NCBI GenBank assembly: GCA_033032865.1
Contig: JAWHQI010000068.1
Span: forward strand, 2,108,001-2,172,000
Length of the DNA stretch: 64,000 nucleotides
Direction of reading: 5' to 3'
From: Dactylorhiza incarnata
Taxonomy: Eukaryota; Streptophyta; Magnoliopsida; Asparagales; Orchidaceae
The notes under the pieces are model-generated. The model searched no databases and was not told where the DNA came from. It was given only the letters and a program-made list of their open reading frames with translations. This document shows positions 35,857 to 47,233 of the stretch, piece by piece. Each line of letters opens with the position of its first letter. The stretch's first letter is position 1. A program made the position numbers and the translations under genes.

Positions 35857-36434
35857 CGCTTGTCACCTGCATTGATTTACCCTTTGATGTCCTCCGCTTC
35901 CTCCTCCCGTACGGTGCCTAGGAGTCGCGGGTGAAGGCGGTGAGGAATATGCTGAGTCTTATAGACTGACGGTCGGTGGACCTCATCATTTTAGGGATGA
36001 TGTGTCAGATCAGTAGGACCTCGTTCAGGAGACAGGACAGGAGGACGGGATGAAACAGAGCAGCTACTACACGTCGTCGCAGCAGCAGCTACAGATGCAT
36101 GAAGACAGTGTTTGATAGCTTCCGCATCGATGTAGAGTGAGAGTGTTGTTGCACTATATTTGAACCTGTACCAGGCATAAGCCCTTATTCCTTTAGTTCT
36201 TTCTAATCGTGGACATTGTAATCATGTATTATGATAAATATATAATATGATTTTGTGGACTTGTTTCATTTAATACTTCAATTAATGTGATTATGGTTGG
36301 CCTGGATGATGATGAATAGCCGGCAGGATCGGCGTCTTGTGGCGGCGACCATTAGGTGTAATGGTGTCGCTGCAAGACGATGGTTCTGGGCGGTAAGACC
36401 CGGGAAAGAAGCAAAAAAAGGGGGTCTTACAAAC

Positions 36435-36660
36435 TGGTATCAGCTTAGCCGACTTTCGATCCAAGTAAAAGAAGTCCACAAACCTTAGGGCAACCCCCGC
36501 TTGAGTTAGTTTGAGGACAAACTAGCAGCGGAAGCAGTGGTGTGCCCATATGGGAAATCACATAACTTTGTCCACTTAGCGATGAGATTAGGCCCACCTG
36601 ACTAGTACACCGTATTGGTTTGAGGTAACAAGACATCTCATAAGGTATCCTAGTCCGACA
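36435..36660 (+). other. Primer site and leader after the long LTR
   Basis: TGGTATCAGCTTAG, similar to the initiator-Met primer site, lies three bases after the LTR end, followed by ~200 bases of noncoding leader. The element stops there; Tat element F begins between about 36.6 and 36.7 kb. No coding sequence of the Tekay-like element is visible. Confidence 0.5.
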
Positions 36661-38051
36661 TCAACCTCAAATTTTTTTGACCAAGTAGTAGGATACCCCC
36701 AAATGTTGAAACTGATTTCTGGGCCTCTTGTGGAGCTCGGGGCCCTCACCCAAATGAGGGGCAGCTAGCCCTTACTGGTCCCTCAGAGAAGGTAGACTGA
36801 AGACTAGAAAAATGACTAAGACCTTAGTCACAGCGAGGAGGTCCCTCCACTAACCCGGAAGATCGTTGAGCACCCCCCCTCCCAAACCAAAGCTGAGACT
36901 CGGGCACCTTGGAGAGCTCTGGAAATGCTAACCAAAGAAAGCCTGAGGAGAGAGAAGCTGAAGTGACCCCCTCTCCAAAGGTGCCCTTTAGGTCTTATTT
37001 ATAGGATTTCTGATTTGGCCTGCAAATAGCAGGATCCCGCCTTTTGATTTTACTAACTGCACCCCAGATGGGTCTGCTAACAGCCAAACTCCGCTGTTTG
37101 TAGAGGATAGAGGCTGACCACCAAGGGTAAAAGGGTAATTTGGCCCCATCAACCTATGGGCAGAGAACTGCGAGAACATTACTTCCGAAGCTCTCGCGGG
37201 CCTTCTCGCGAGCCCTGTACGCGATGCCTCTCCCAAGCGATCGCCCTGCGAGGACCTTGCTGGCTCATCCTGGCGGTATCTGTCGAGGTCTGGTCTCGCG
37301 AGTCTTCCTGCGAGACCGCCTCCTGACTTCGTCGAGCTAAACACACCTTTCATCGAACGTAGGGCACTTCGCCGATCACGGACGAGCTCGACGAACGCAG
37401 AACGTCGACCGCTGCTTCCCTGCTGTTATTTGTCGAGCGCTGCTAATAGAATAGATTTGGTTCGTCGGGCGTCGTCCGACGAATGCTGAGCTCCGTTTGA
37501 CATTCGTCGAACGCGGACTTGAGCTCGCTGGACGCTGAGGCTTTAAACTCACGTGCCCTCCTGCGAGCACTGAACACATTTCACTGAACACCTGAACATA
37601 GGTCTCTTCTGCCAACGGCCTGTGAGGTACTGGTTTGTCAGCCCTCGCTTGGCATAGTCTTTTTGAGGATATCTGTCGAGTGCTGGATCTCGCGATTCCT
37701 CTTGCGTGACCGTCCCACTGGCTTTAATGAGACTAGAATGCTTCGTCGACTTCTGATGATTTCGCCGAACGGGGGTGAGCTCGATGATGCCAGTTGAGCT
37801 CGACGAACACGGGAGAGTTCGTCGAACGCAGTACATCTTTCGTCGAACGCAGGAGACTTCCTCAAACTGCCTGCGAGCGTTTATTTCACCGATCCTTCTC
37901 GCTCGCCTCTCAGCGTGCCTTCCGAGAGTGACTTCTTCAAGGCCTCTCTCGCGAGGTCTTTGGCCCTAAGGCCTCCATCTCTTATTACTTCCTTCATCTT
38001 GTTGCTTTCTTAAACCGTTCCTCTTCTCCTGGTGAATATCGGGGTTGTACA
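36660..38051 (-). repeat. Probable 3' LTR of F
   Basis: The right edge is placed at TTGTACA (element start TGTACAACCCC), flanked by a pyrimidine tract ccccttt on the plus strand that would be the polypurine tract on the element strand. A minus-strand TATA (ctataaataag) lies at about 36993-37004. U3 holds many CG-rich sites including ctcgacgaac / gttcgtcgaa pairs (37797-37830). The left edge is an estimate. With no second LTR, these calls rest on signals alone. Confidence 0.45.
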
Positions 38052-38163
38052 CAATCCCCTTTCTTCGCAAGGCTATTTGGGCTCGCGAAGAACATCCAAC
38101 CCCTGGTATTCGCCAGCCCCTTGATGATCTGTCGGGAATATTTGGTGGGGCCCACCCTTAGGG

Positions 38164-38172
38164 CTATAAATA
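38164..38172 (+). promoter_or_regulatory. TATA box of first antisense gene in F
   Basis: ctataaata, 84 bases before the ATG at 38248. It makes the ATG at 38173 an unlikely start, since that would lie upstream of transcription. Confidence 0.6.
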
Positions 38173-38247
38173 TTGTCCCGAATCCTGAGTGGCGTGCGCC
38201 GCCACTTCCTTTTCTTTCTTTTTGCCCCGTACTGTAGCTACCAGGAG

Positions 38248-39416
38248 ATGCCGCTTTCCGAAGAAGCTGAGGCTCGTCTGAGAGCTGTGAGGGCCAGCGG
38301 GCTATCCTCCACGACCAGGATCCCCGCCTGGATGAATCGGCCTCCTCCTGCTCAGTCGCCGAAGACTAAGAAGGCGAAGGTAGCTTGCCAAACCGGGGAT
38401 GGCTCCGTGCTACTGGACTCCTCCACGGATAGCCGTCCCCTCGCGAAGGTATGATCTATCTCTCTAGATTAATTCAATAAGTTCGCCCTTTTTTCATTCC
38501 TACTCGCAGGATGATTTGCCGAACGAGGACACTGGAGAACCTTCTGGTGGGTCTCGCCAAAGTCCACCGGCGGATACAAATCTTGCTGGAAAAAATGACG
38601 CGGGTATGCCCTTAATCTCGCATGCCAGCCCTCCTTTTGTCAACTGACCTTCATTCCCTGCTTCTTGCAGTCTCGCCCCAGAAGTCCCCAGCTCGCCAGG
38701 CATTGCGGCCTCCGTCTCTGCCTCCTCCCGACAAAACTATAGATAAGCCAGGGTTTCGACTCCTGACGACCGAGGAGACCGGCGGCTCTATACCGCCAAA
38801 TATCCCGTCGTCGAACAGGGCAGCCTATTCTCCTGGCCTGGGCAAATCTCTCTACCCCCACTATGGTAACGTCTTCCAGGGCCGCCCTGAGACTTCTCGC
38901 CCCCCTTTGGGTAAGCATTCTGACGGCCCTCTGCCATGCGTGAATTCAAGCGCGATATCTAACCTTTCGTAACATTTCGCAGTGATTTCTGAAAATCGGC
39001 CTACCGATTCCGAGTTGGGCGACGACGAGATGTCCCCCCTCTCTGACCAAGTGGAAGATTTCATAGGAGATCCGCGAGATCCTGAGATGATGAAACAACG
39101 AGCCGCACAGTTGCTGAGAAAACATGGTCGGATGCTGATGGACCTCAACATGCAGGCGAGGCGGGACAGAGAAGCTGCCGAGGATAGGCATGCTGTCTTA
39201 ATGGAAGAGTGTGCGAGGCTCCGGGCCGCGAGACAACGCGATCACGATGAGAACCTTACGATGTCGAAGGTGCATATAGCGAGGATGAGGGATTACGCCT
39301 TCCTCATTGACCGGGAGGGCCGCGCGGCCGAGGATTATTATAATTCTAGGGTACTGCCTCGGTCGGGTTCGCGGGGTGGGGGCATGTGGAAGTGGTTTCC
39401 CCATGATTCTCGCTAA
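38248..39416 (+). CDS. First antisense gene of F, four exons
   Basis: Exons 38248-38448, 38510-38603, 38671-38910 and 38983-39416. All three introns are GT-AG with pyrimidine-rich acceptors, and the phases join without a stop: 969 bases, 322 residues. Residues 1-65 are basic and Pro-rich (PKTKKAKV); the middle is Pro/Ser-rich (SPARQALRPPSLPPPDK). The last ~145 start acidic, then look helical and coiled-coil-like (QRAAQLLRKHGRMLMDL, EAAEDRHAVLMEECARLRAA) and end WFPHDSR. No family recognised. It lies opposite to pol, between pol and the 3' LTR, as the extra genes of Tat elements do. Its open frame contrasts with the ruined pol. A nuclear role is only a guess from the basic patch. Confidence 0.72.
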
Positions 39417-39759
39417 CTTCTTCGCTGCCGCGAACTCTTATTTCTTATTAATAAGTGCCGTTATTCTAGACGATTTCGCAATGGCTTGCAACCCGTATAT
39501 TTGTTACTCATATATTGGCTTTATTTCGTCTAGTAATAATCATTACTAGTTTTTTATTAGTTCTCGCTCGCTGCTAATAAGTCTGTTTCATTCTCATGTC
39601 ATGTTGTACTCGCGAGGACCCTCTGTTCTCGCTAAATGTATCTCGCAAAAAAGTTGCTTGTACTAACCCCGCAGGCCTTTCTCGCCCGCGGTCGTGATGT
39701 GATGTTTTGGCTAACCGAGCCCACCGGCGCTTGGGCTTCTTCCCGCCCTTTTATTTTTG

Positions 39760-39770
39760 CTATAAATAGG
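39760..39770 (+). promoter_or_regulatory. TATA box of second antisense gene in F
   Basis: ctataaatagg, 113 bases before the ATG at 39883, with a pyrimidine-rich leader between. A separate promoter from the one at 38164. Confidence 0.6.
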
Positions 39771-39882
39771 CGGTCATAACTGGGACAACCACTGCATTTA
39801 CTGTCAACCTTCCTCCTCCTCCGCTTCAGAGCTCTCGCTCCTTCCCGTTCTCGTTCTACTTCCTTTCTCGCATGTTATTGAA

Positions 39883-41620
39883 ATGGGTGGCGATGCTAAC
39901 GAGTCGGAGGGTCGGAGAAAGATCGCTAAGGCTTTCGCCGAGCACAGCTTCTTCCACTGCAACCTGGTAGACGAGGAATATTTCAGCGCGGTCACCGACT
40001 ACGTCACCCCTCCATTCGAGGCACGCTGTCCTAGCGAGAACGATGTGATCAATGCGCCACTTGTCGACGAGCAGGCCATCCCCACCGCTCATTTCGCGGT
40101 CGGCTTGCGTCTCCCCTTGTGGCCGAAAGTTCGCCAGGTAATAATCACTCTCGCTCGCTTCTTATTTTCTGCAGGTCAAGTCTCGCTCATTTTGTGAACT
40201 AATCCTGGTCTTCGTGCTGCTCGCCAGGTGCTCAAGCATTACGGTGTTGTTCCGGGTTAGCTTACCCCTAACGCCATGGCGGTGGTCACAGCTTTCGCCT
40301 GCCCACTGCCCTCGGAGGACATGACGCCCTCCTTTATCATTTCTTCTGTAAGAAGAACTTTGAGGTTGTTCATCTCCGCCGCAACCTCAATTCGCTGCTC
40401 CCAGTGCTCGCTGGGGAAGGTAAAGATTTCGCTCAATAACTATTGCTATTCCCAATAACTCCGTACTTATTGAAATTTCCACTTTTTCAGGCGAGCGAGA
40501 TCTCCCCATCCATCCCCCCTACGCGAGCAATCGGAAGATTGACGCTACCCTTGCTCTCACGACCATGGGGCAGAGGCTTGCCGAGGCGCCGCCACACCAG
40601 GTGAGCCCTCCTCTCGTAAGAGACCGGGGGCTTCTAGTAGCCATGCCCTTCCCCCAAAATCCCCGCCGAAGAAAAAGAGTAAGAAGAGCAAGGTCTCGCT
40701 CGACTCCTCGAAGGGGAAGGAGCCTCGCGAGGCCGCTTTCAATGAGTTCGACCTCATCGGCCTCTCCGCGGAAGGTGAGGATGACGAGCCCAGCCAGGAG
40801 GCTGCCAGAAACTCTGCTCCGCCCATCCCCGTCAACCATTATAACTTCGGTCTTGGCCAGAGGCGCCGAGATGAGACCGGCGAGCTCTTGGTGAACTGGA
40901 AGCCAGAGACGAACCAGGCGGCATCTCTACCATCCTCCCTACCTGGGTGGAGAAGGAGACCGTCAGCTGCCACGCCTTCGATTTCTCGTTTGTCCTATAT
41001 GGACGCGAGGACGCGGCGGCTTATAAAGACGAGATGGCGAGGACTCTCGCTTTTGAGAGCGCGAGGTCCCAGTTGCGCTCTGCCGAGCTCGCCCACATGA
41101 CGGGGAGGTGCTGCTTGCAACTGGAGCTTCAGAACGTGGAGCTCGCGAGGGCCTATCATGGGCTTCTTGCCGAGAACGCGCAGCTGAAGGAAAAGCTGCT
41201 CACCGTGGAGGGCAGTGTGGTGAGTTACCTAGACCTCATCACCATCCTTTCCTTTGGCCATTTTGTTCCCTAAATTTATCTTTCTTGCAAGATGTCGAGG
41301 CCGCCGGAAGAGCCGACGCTCGCATCCAGGAATTGGAGGGCGAGGTGGCCGGGCTAAAAGCCCGAAATTGCGAGCTCGCCCGTGCCATCATTCCCCCTTC
41401 TCCTCGCCGTCTGAAGGAAGAGCGGCGATCGCGAGACGACGAAATTCGCTTGGAGTCCACTGAGTCAGCTCGCTACATCTTCCAAACGATGAAGGCGGCC
41501 GACCTCCTAGCCGACGACGCGGCCGACATGACTCTGGAAGACATCATCTCGGAGCTCTTTATCCCGCTTCCACCAGTGAAGAGCAGCGACGACGAGGAAG
41601 GGTTCGCGAGCGATTCCTGA
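39883..41620 (+). pseudogene. Second antisense gene of F, plant transposon-protein type
   Basis: Exon 1 (39883-40137, 85 codons) starts MGGDANESEGRRK and reads VPTAHF-like and LRLPLWPKVRQ motifs. The probable second exon starts at 40228 (VLKHYGVVPG), where a TAG replaces Gln before LTPNAMAVV, and a frame change follows before CKKNFEVVHLRRNLNSLLP. Later exons (from 40491) encode a Lys-rich linker (PPKKKSKKSKV), a segment with NHYNFGLGQ, and a coiled coil (41030-41220 and 41300-41400) ending DDEEGFASDS at 41620. The N-terminal half resembles the 'putative gypsy-type transposon' domain (PF04195) found in antisense genes of Tat elements. Function unknown. Broken in at least two places. Confidence 0.7.
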
Positions 41621-42171
41621 TGCTTGTAATTTTTGGTTAAATTTCCTATTTCGTTTTGGGCTGGCGAGATCGCCGCCTCTTGTAAATCAAACCGTGAAAT
41701 GAATAGATGCATGTTTTTGGACTTGTACTGTGCTCGCCCTTTCTGCTATGTTGTTTTTCGTGCTGATATCTCGTTCTCGCTTGCCTCGATATTCATCTTT
41801 GCGGAGGTTATTCTCACGATGATCGTTCTCGCACCTTACATTATCGAATAGATAGCATAGGACATTTTTTGCTGCTCTGGCCTTTCGCCATTTGCCTTAG
41901 GATTATTACCCTTTAGGTATGCATTTTTCTCTAGGTTTCGCGAGGTACTTTCCTTCTCGGCGAGAGCTCGCCTCCCGCCCTGTGCCGGCGACTTCTCTGC
42001 CGAGCACCGAGTACCCTGGAGCGCTTAGGGTTGATTCTTGCCGCTCATATACTATCGTGCAAAATCTTTCTTCTCGCCGGGCGAGCAGGCTCGCCGAGCG
42101 AGAAGGCCCGGGTCAGCGCCGAAGGCTCACCAACCTGAGGTATATCATCTTGACCTTATGAAGAACTCATC

Positions 42172-43142
42172 TCCTTGCCAACTTCTCCAGTGATCAACCT
42201 GAAACCTCCCATCCCATGAGAGCCCGGGATCGGAATGGACCTGATGCATTCCAGCATCGATATTTGTTACCTTGCCAGCCTCTCCAGAGATCAACTTGAA
42301 ACCACCCGTCTAGTGAGAGCCCGGGAGAGGAATCATCTGGGGCATTCCAGCACCAATACTCGTCACTTTGCCAGCCTCTCCAGAGATCAACCTGAAACCC
42401 CCCGTCTAGTGAGAGCCCGGGAGCGGAATCGATCTGGGGCATTCCAGCACCAAGACTTGTCACCTTGCCAGCCTCTCCAGAGATCAACCTGAAACCCCCC
42501 GTCTAGTGAGAGCCCGAGAGCGGAATCGATCCGGGGCATTCCAGCACCAATACTTGTCACCTTGCCAGCCTCTCCATAGATCAACCTGAAACCCCCCGTC
42601 TAGCGAGAGCCCAGGAGCGGAATCGATCTGAGGCATTCCAGCACCAATACTTGTCACCTTGCCATCCTCTCTAGAGATCAACCTGAAACCCCCTGTCTAG
42701 TGAGAGCCCGGGAGCGGAATCGATCTGGGGCATTCCAGCACCAATACTTGTCACCTTGCCAGCCTCTCCAGAGATCAACCTGAAACCACCCGTCTAGCGA
42801 GAGCCCGGGAGCGGAATCGATCTGGGGCATTCCAGCACCAAAACTTGTCACCTTGCCAGCCTCTCCAAAGATCAAACTGAAACCCCCCTTCTAGTGAGAG
42901 CCCGGGAGCGGAATCGATCTGGGGCATTCCAGCACCAATACTTGTCACCTTGCCAGCCTCTCCTGAGATCAACTTGAAACCCCCCGTCTAGTGAGAGCCC
43001 GGGAGCGGAATCGATCTTGGGCATTCCAGCACCAATACTTGTCACCTCTCCAGAGATCAACCTGAAACCCCCCGTCTAGTGAGAGCCCGTGAGCGGAATC
43101 GATCTAGGGCATTCCAGCACCAATACTTGTCACCTTGCCAGC
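42172..43142. repeat. 97-bp tandem array, about ten copies
   Basis: Unit landmarks gatcaacctgaaa and gcattccagcaccaa recur every 97 bases from about 42192 to 43056. One unit near 43047 is shortened by about ten bases. Units are highly similar, with the outermost left one most diverged. It sits between the 3' ends of pol (minus) and the antisense genes (plus). Open frames across it merely reflect that few stops occur per unit. Confidence 0.97.
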
Positions 43143-43266
43143 CCTCGCATAACAGCTATAACTATCAAGTGAAGAAGTATAGTATTCAACTAATATCATA
43201 ATAAAACTTTCAAGGGTAGAATCGCTTCAAATCGTCTCCACTTCTGGCTCGGCAGAGAGGTACCCC

Positions 43267-44492
43267 TTACACATCTTGGAGGTGATACCCCCCCCCCAAC
43301 TTGAGCACTTCGCTTACAATGTATGGACCCTCCCAATTGGGGTTGAGCATACCTACCGCGGCCCCTCTTCCGGCCGCGTCGACCTTTTTCAAGACCAGAT
43401 CTCCTTTTTGAAAGGGCTTTACTCGGATGTGCTTGTCAAAATATCGGGCCATTCGTCGCTTGATTTCCTCCTGCCTGATGGTGGCCTGGTCCCGGAGTTC
43501 CTCCACCAGGTCCAAGGATAGCCTTTGTTCCTCATCAATGGCCACTAGCCACTCTTCATTCCCTTCACCCGCGGCGATCACCCTAGGTGTCTTTACTTCG
43601 AACTCTATGGGAAGGACTGCTTCGGACCCAAGAGAAAGTTTGAACGGGGTCTCTCCGGTGGCGGTGTTAGGGGTAGTCCTCAGGGCCCAGAGAATGGATG
43701 GTAGCTGCTCTACCCAGTTCCCCCGGAGGTTCTCCACCTTCTTCTTTAGTAGGTTGACGATTACTTTGTTTCCTTCCTCCACCTGACCGTTGCTTCTCGG
43801 GTGGTGAACCGATGCGAACCTGAGGTCGATGCCAAGCTGGGTGCAGAAGCTAACAAACTCTTCGCTACTAAACTATGGCCCATTGTCCGTCATTATAGCT
43901 AGGGGAGGACGTGCCTGCAAATTATTTCTCCCCACACAAAATTCCTCACAACCTGAGATGTTACCTTGGCGAGCACCTTCACTTCTACCCATTTGGAGAA
44001 GTAATCGATCATGACCAGTAAGAACCTTCTTTGGCCGCTAGCTTGAGGGAAAGGGCCAACTAGGTCCAACCCCTATATGGCAAAGGGACAGGGAGCTGTG
44101 ACGGTCCGAAGTCTCTGGGCTGGGAGGAGTTGGAGTGGAGCATAGAGTTGGCACTTTGAACACCTCCTTGCGAACTCTGCCGCGTCTTTGCTGAGGGTGG
44201 GCCAGAAATAACCTTGCCTCAACACCCTACCCTCCAGGGTTCGCCTCTCGGAATGACTGCCACACTCCCCGGAGTGAATTTCTTCCAGGACTTTCGGGAC
44301 CTCCTCCTCGGAAACACAACGGGCCAGGAGTCCCGAGAGAGTCTTCCTGTATAGCCCTCCTGCATGCAAGGAATAGTAAGTTGACTTATACATGAAGCGT
44401 CGCCTGTCTATGTCTCCTTCAGGGAACTTCCCTGATGAGAGGAAAGCGACAAAGGGATCCATCCACGAGACCCGCTGATCCACCTCCATCAA
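43267..44492 (-). pseudogene. Integrase of F
   Basis: Inserts the cDNA into chromosomes. Read on the minus strand: zinc finger with HSGECGSHSERRTL and CSKCQ (44250-44140), catalytic core region (about 44060-43790) broken by stops near 44070 and 43875, then the C-terminal half from 43782: ILWALRTTPNTATGETPF, RRMARYFDKHIRVKPF, GDLVLKKVDA, LNPNWEGPYIV. No chromodomain is seen, as expected for the Tat group. Confidence 0.88.
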
Positions 44493-44513
44493 TTCTCCTT
44501 CCTCGATGGTGGG

Positions 44514-44927
44514 TCAGAAAATTTCTGAAATCGTTTCTCCTGCTCGGGGACCGAACTTGGCTAAGAGATCTGCGGGGGTGCTCTCCTCCCTTGGCACGTG
44601 CTTGACGGAGAAAGTGCGGAAATGCCCGATGACCCTCTTGACCTTTTCCAAGTACCGCAGGAGGGTCGGGTCCTTTGCCTCAAACTCTCCCATGACTTGG
44701 CATGCTACCACCATGGAGTCCATCGAGACCTCCACACCTTGCACCCCCAATTCCCGAGCTAACCGCAGGCCCGCTATTACCGCCTCGTACTCTGCTTTGT
44801 TGTTGGTAATCGGGAAGTGGATGTTTAAAGCTTGCTCGATCTTTGTCCCTAGGGGGCTCACCAATATGATTCCCCCTCCATAGGAGTGCTTTCCTGACGC
44901 TCCATCCACCATCAGCTTCCATGTCAC
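44514..44927 (-). pseudogene. Second (archaeal-type) RNase H of F
   Basis: 137 open codons: MVDGASGKHSYGGGIILVSP, then NNKAEYEAVIAGLRLARELG (catalytic Glu), VSMDSMVVACQVMGEF (Asp), and a Pro/Ala-rich end LAKFGPRAGE. This extra domain between RNase H and integrase is the signature of the Tat lineage. Frame open here, though its neighbours are broken. Confidence 0.88.
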
Positions 44928-46634
44928 TGAGGGGGAGATTCATGCTCCCCTACTTTGGTTGTGTAGTCAGCCATGAAGTCTGCCACCGCTTGGGCCTTGA
45001 TCGACGCCCTGGGGACAAACGTAATGTTGAACTCACTCAGCTCCACGAACCACTTTGCCAATCTTCCCGAGTGTTCCACCCCTTCCATGACTTTGCGAAG
45101 CGGGTGATCTGTTATTAATTTGATTGAATATGCCTGAAAGTAGGGCCGGAGCCTCCGAGCCGCCACCACCAATGCGAAAGCCAACTTCTCCAAAATTGGT
45201 ACCGGAGCTCCGCCTTCTTCAGCACTCGGCTGGCATAGTAGATAGGGAATTGCCTTCTTCCCTCCTCCCGATCAGTACTGAACTTACCGCCTCAGATCCT
45301 ACTCCCAGGTACAGGGATAGGTCTTCTCCCAGTCTCGTCCCTTGAAGTAGGGGGGTTTGGGTGAGTTGCTCTTTCAAAGCCTGAAAAGCTTTCTCACACT
45401 CCGGGGTCTATTCGAATTTTTTGTTTCCCCTTAGTACCTTGAAGAAGGGTGCACACTTTTCTCCCGCCTTGGAGAGGAACCTGCTGAGTTCGGCCAGCTT
45501 CCCTGTGAGGCTCTGAACCTCCTTCGGGCTTCTCAGAGACCCCAACTCCATTATCGCATTGACCTTATCTGGGTTAGGTTCCACCCCCGCAGGGGTGAGC
45601 AAGTGGCCTAGTAATTTCCCTCGGCTAGCCCTGAAGACACACTTCAAGGGGTTGAGTTTCATCTTATACTTCCGCAGGGTCCCAAACGTCTCTTAAAGGT
45701 CTCGGAGGTTAGACCCAAGGTCCCGGCTCATCAACATGAGATCATCAACGTAGACGTCTAAGTTATTTCCCTTTTGTTTGCGAAATACCCTATCCATCAT
45801 CCTTTGGTACATGGCACCTGCATTCTTAAGCCCGAAGGGCATCATCTCATAACAGTAACATCCGTCCCCCGTGATGAAGGAGACATCTTTGATGTCCAGG
45901 GGGTGCATGCGAATTTGGTGATAACCTGAAAAAGCATCTAAGAAAGACATTACAGAGAAACCAACGGCTGAGTCAACCAGCGCGTCGATTCTAGGCAGGG
46001 GGTAGCAATCTTTCGGGCATGATTTATTAAGTAGTGAAAATTCGATACACATTCTCCACTAACCTCCTCCCTTCTTTACCATGATCACGTTGGAGACCCA
46101 GCCTGGATACTGGATCTCCGATAAAAAACCTGCTTGCAAGAGCTTACCCACCTCCTCTTGGATGGGTCCTTCCAGCTTGTCTGCAACGACCCTCCTCTTT
46201 TGTCGGATGGGCCGGGTGCCAGGGTCGAGGTTGAGGCGGTGGCAAGCCACATCCGCATCGATCCGGGGCATCTCCGCGATGCTCCAAGAGAAGACATCCA
46301 CATTCTTCTGCACGAAGGCTAGGATCTCAGCCTGCTCCTCCAAACTAAGCTCTCCGCTGATCCAGACCTTCTCCACCACCTCAAGCTGAGTGGTGACCTC
46401 AAGCTCCACGACCTCCTCCATGGCCTCCAGCCTAGATTGCTCTCCCCAAGCATTTTCCTTCTCTCCGCCGCAACCGAGCGCTTGGGCCCTCTCCTCCGTC
46501 TCTTTCTCCTCTACCATCATCAACTCCTCCGCCCCTCCTTCCTGGGCATCCTCTTCTTTCTCCTCTTCTCCTCCTCCCTCCGCCCTGGGTCCTTCAGTGA
46601 CCCCTTCCTGGGCATGAATTCCCACTTCCTCCAT
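44924..46634 (-). pseudogene. Reverse transcriptase and first RNase H of F
   Basis: The N-terminal linker is Glu-rich (46634-46400). RT begins with EIQYPGWVSNVIMVKKGGG, then TAG in place of Lys at about 46059, WRMCIEFSLLNKSCPKDCY, GYHQIRMHP, PFGLKNAGA and the catalytic YVDDLML (about 45755-45735), which is intact. A stop near 45692 and another at 45407 follow. The thumb reads LLGHLLTPAGVEPNPDKV. The RNase H core is damaged near 45200-45400 and resumes FALVVAARRLRPYFQAY and LITDHPLRKVM. Several stops make it inactive. Confidence 0.9.
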
Positions 46635-47110
46635 CCTCGCCTCTGGCTTCTGCTGCTTCCTCCATCACTTTGTCCCACTCCTCGGCTTCTCCCATCCAGG
46701 CTATGGTGTTGACAGCTGTCACATAGCACTGTCTCGCCACCTTGGGGTTTCCCCGGACCCGGACCTGAATTCCACCCGCGTTGAACTTGAGGCACTGATG
46801 GAAGGTGGAAGGGACGCATTGAAATGCGCTGATGAGAGGCCGTCCGAAGATGGCACTGTAGCTGCTCGGGGCATCCACTATCACCAAGCGGCAGTTCCGG
46901 GACTGCCCTCCAAGAGTCACATGGAGCCCCACTCCACCCTCTACCTCCTTCCTTTCTCCCGAAAAACCAAATAGGGGACCATCTAAGGCGAACACCCTCT
47001 GGGCCTCCACCTTCATTTCGTCAAACGCCTTCTTGAAGACGATGTTGACCAAACTCCCGTTATCGATTAGAATCCGCGAGACGGTGAAGTTCTCGATGGC
47101 GGTCTAGATG
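46594..47110 (-). pseudogene. Aspartic protease region of F
   Basis: The active site reads LIDNGSLVNIV, where D(T/S)G is usual, and an in-frame TAG lies about 15 codons before it (near 47104). Then VDAPSSYSAIFGRPLISAF and STFHQCLKF, the conserved Tat protease C-terminus, and RGNPKVARQCYVTAVN. Overlaps the start of the linker to RT in another frame. Confidence 0.8.
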
Positions 47111-47233
47111 ACCAGCGCATCGCAGAATGGATCTTCATGACCTGGCATGTCCTTCTGAGAGAAAGTAATTTTCTCCGCTGGGGGTGGAGCAGTGGATGTT
47201 GTGGCCAAGCTCCGCCGATAGATGGTATGGAAG

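Larger units (their letters stand above)
32203..36431 (+). repeat. Long Tekay/Del-like Gypsy LTR
   Basis: TGTTAGGGCATAAC...GGGTCTTACA, about 4.2 kb, followed after three bases by a primer-like site. Very long AT-rich LTRs, a Met primer and a downstream Gypsy leader fit the Tekay (Del) chromoviruses. The right edge is well supported, the left edge is an estimate. The partner LTR is not in the window. The interior is noncoding, with two tandem arrays. Confidence 0.5.

Noticed and set aside
38173..38247. ATG at 38173 as start of the first antisense gene
   Set aside because: It lies directly after the TATA box at 38164, upstream of any plausible transcription start. The ATG at 38248 fits.
42194..43060. 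Series of ~65-codon ORFs in the 97-bp array, and the array as a CRISPR
   Set aside because: The ORFs are the same unit read repeatedly. Units are contiguous with no unique spacers, in a plant genome, so it is not CRISPR.
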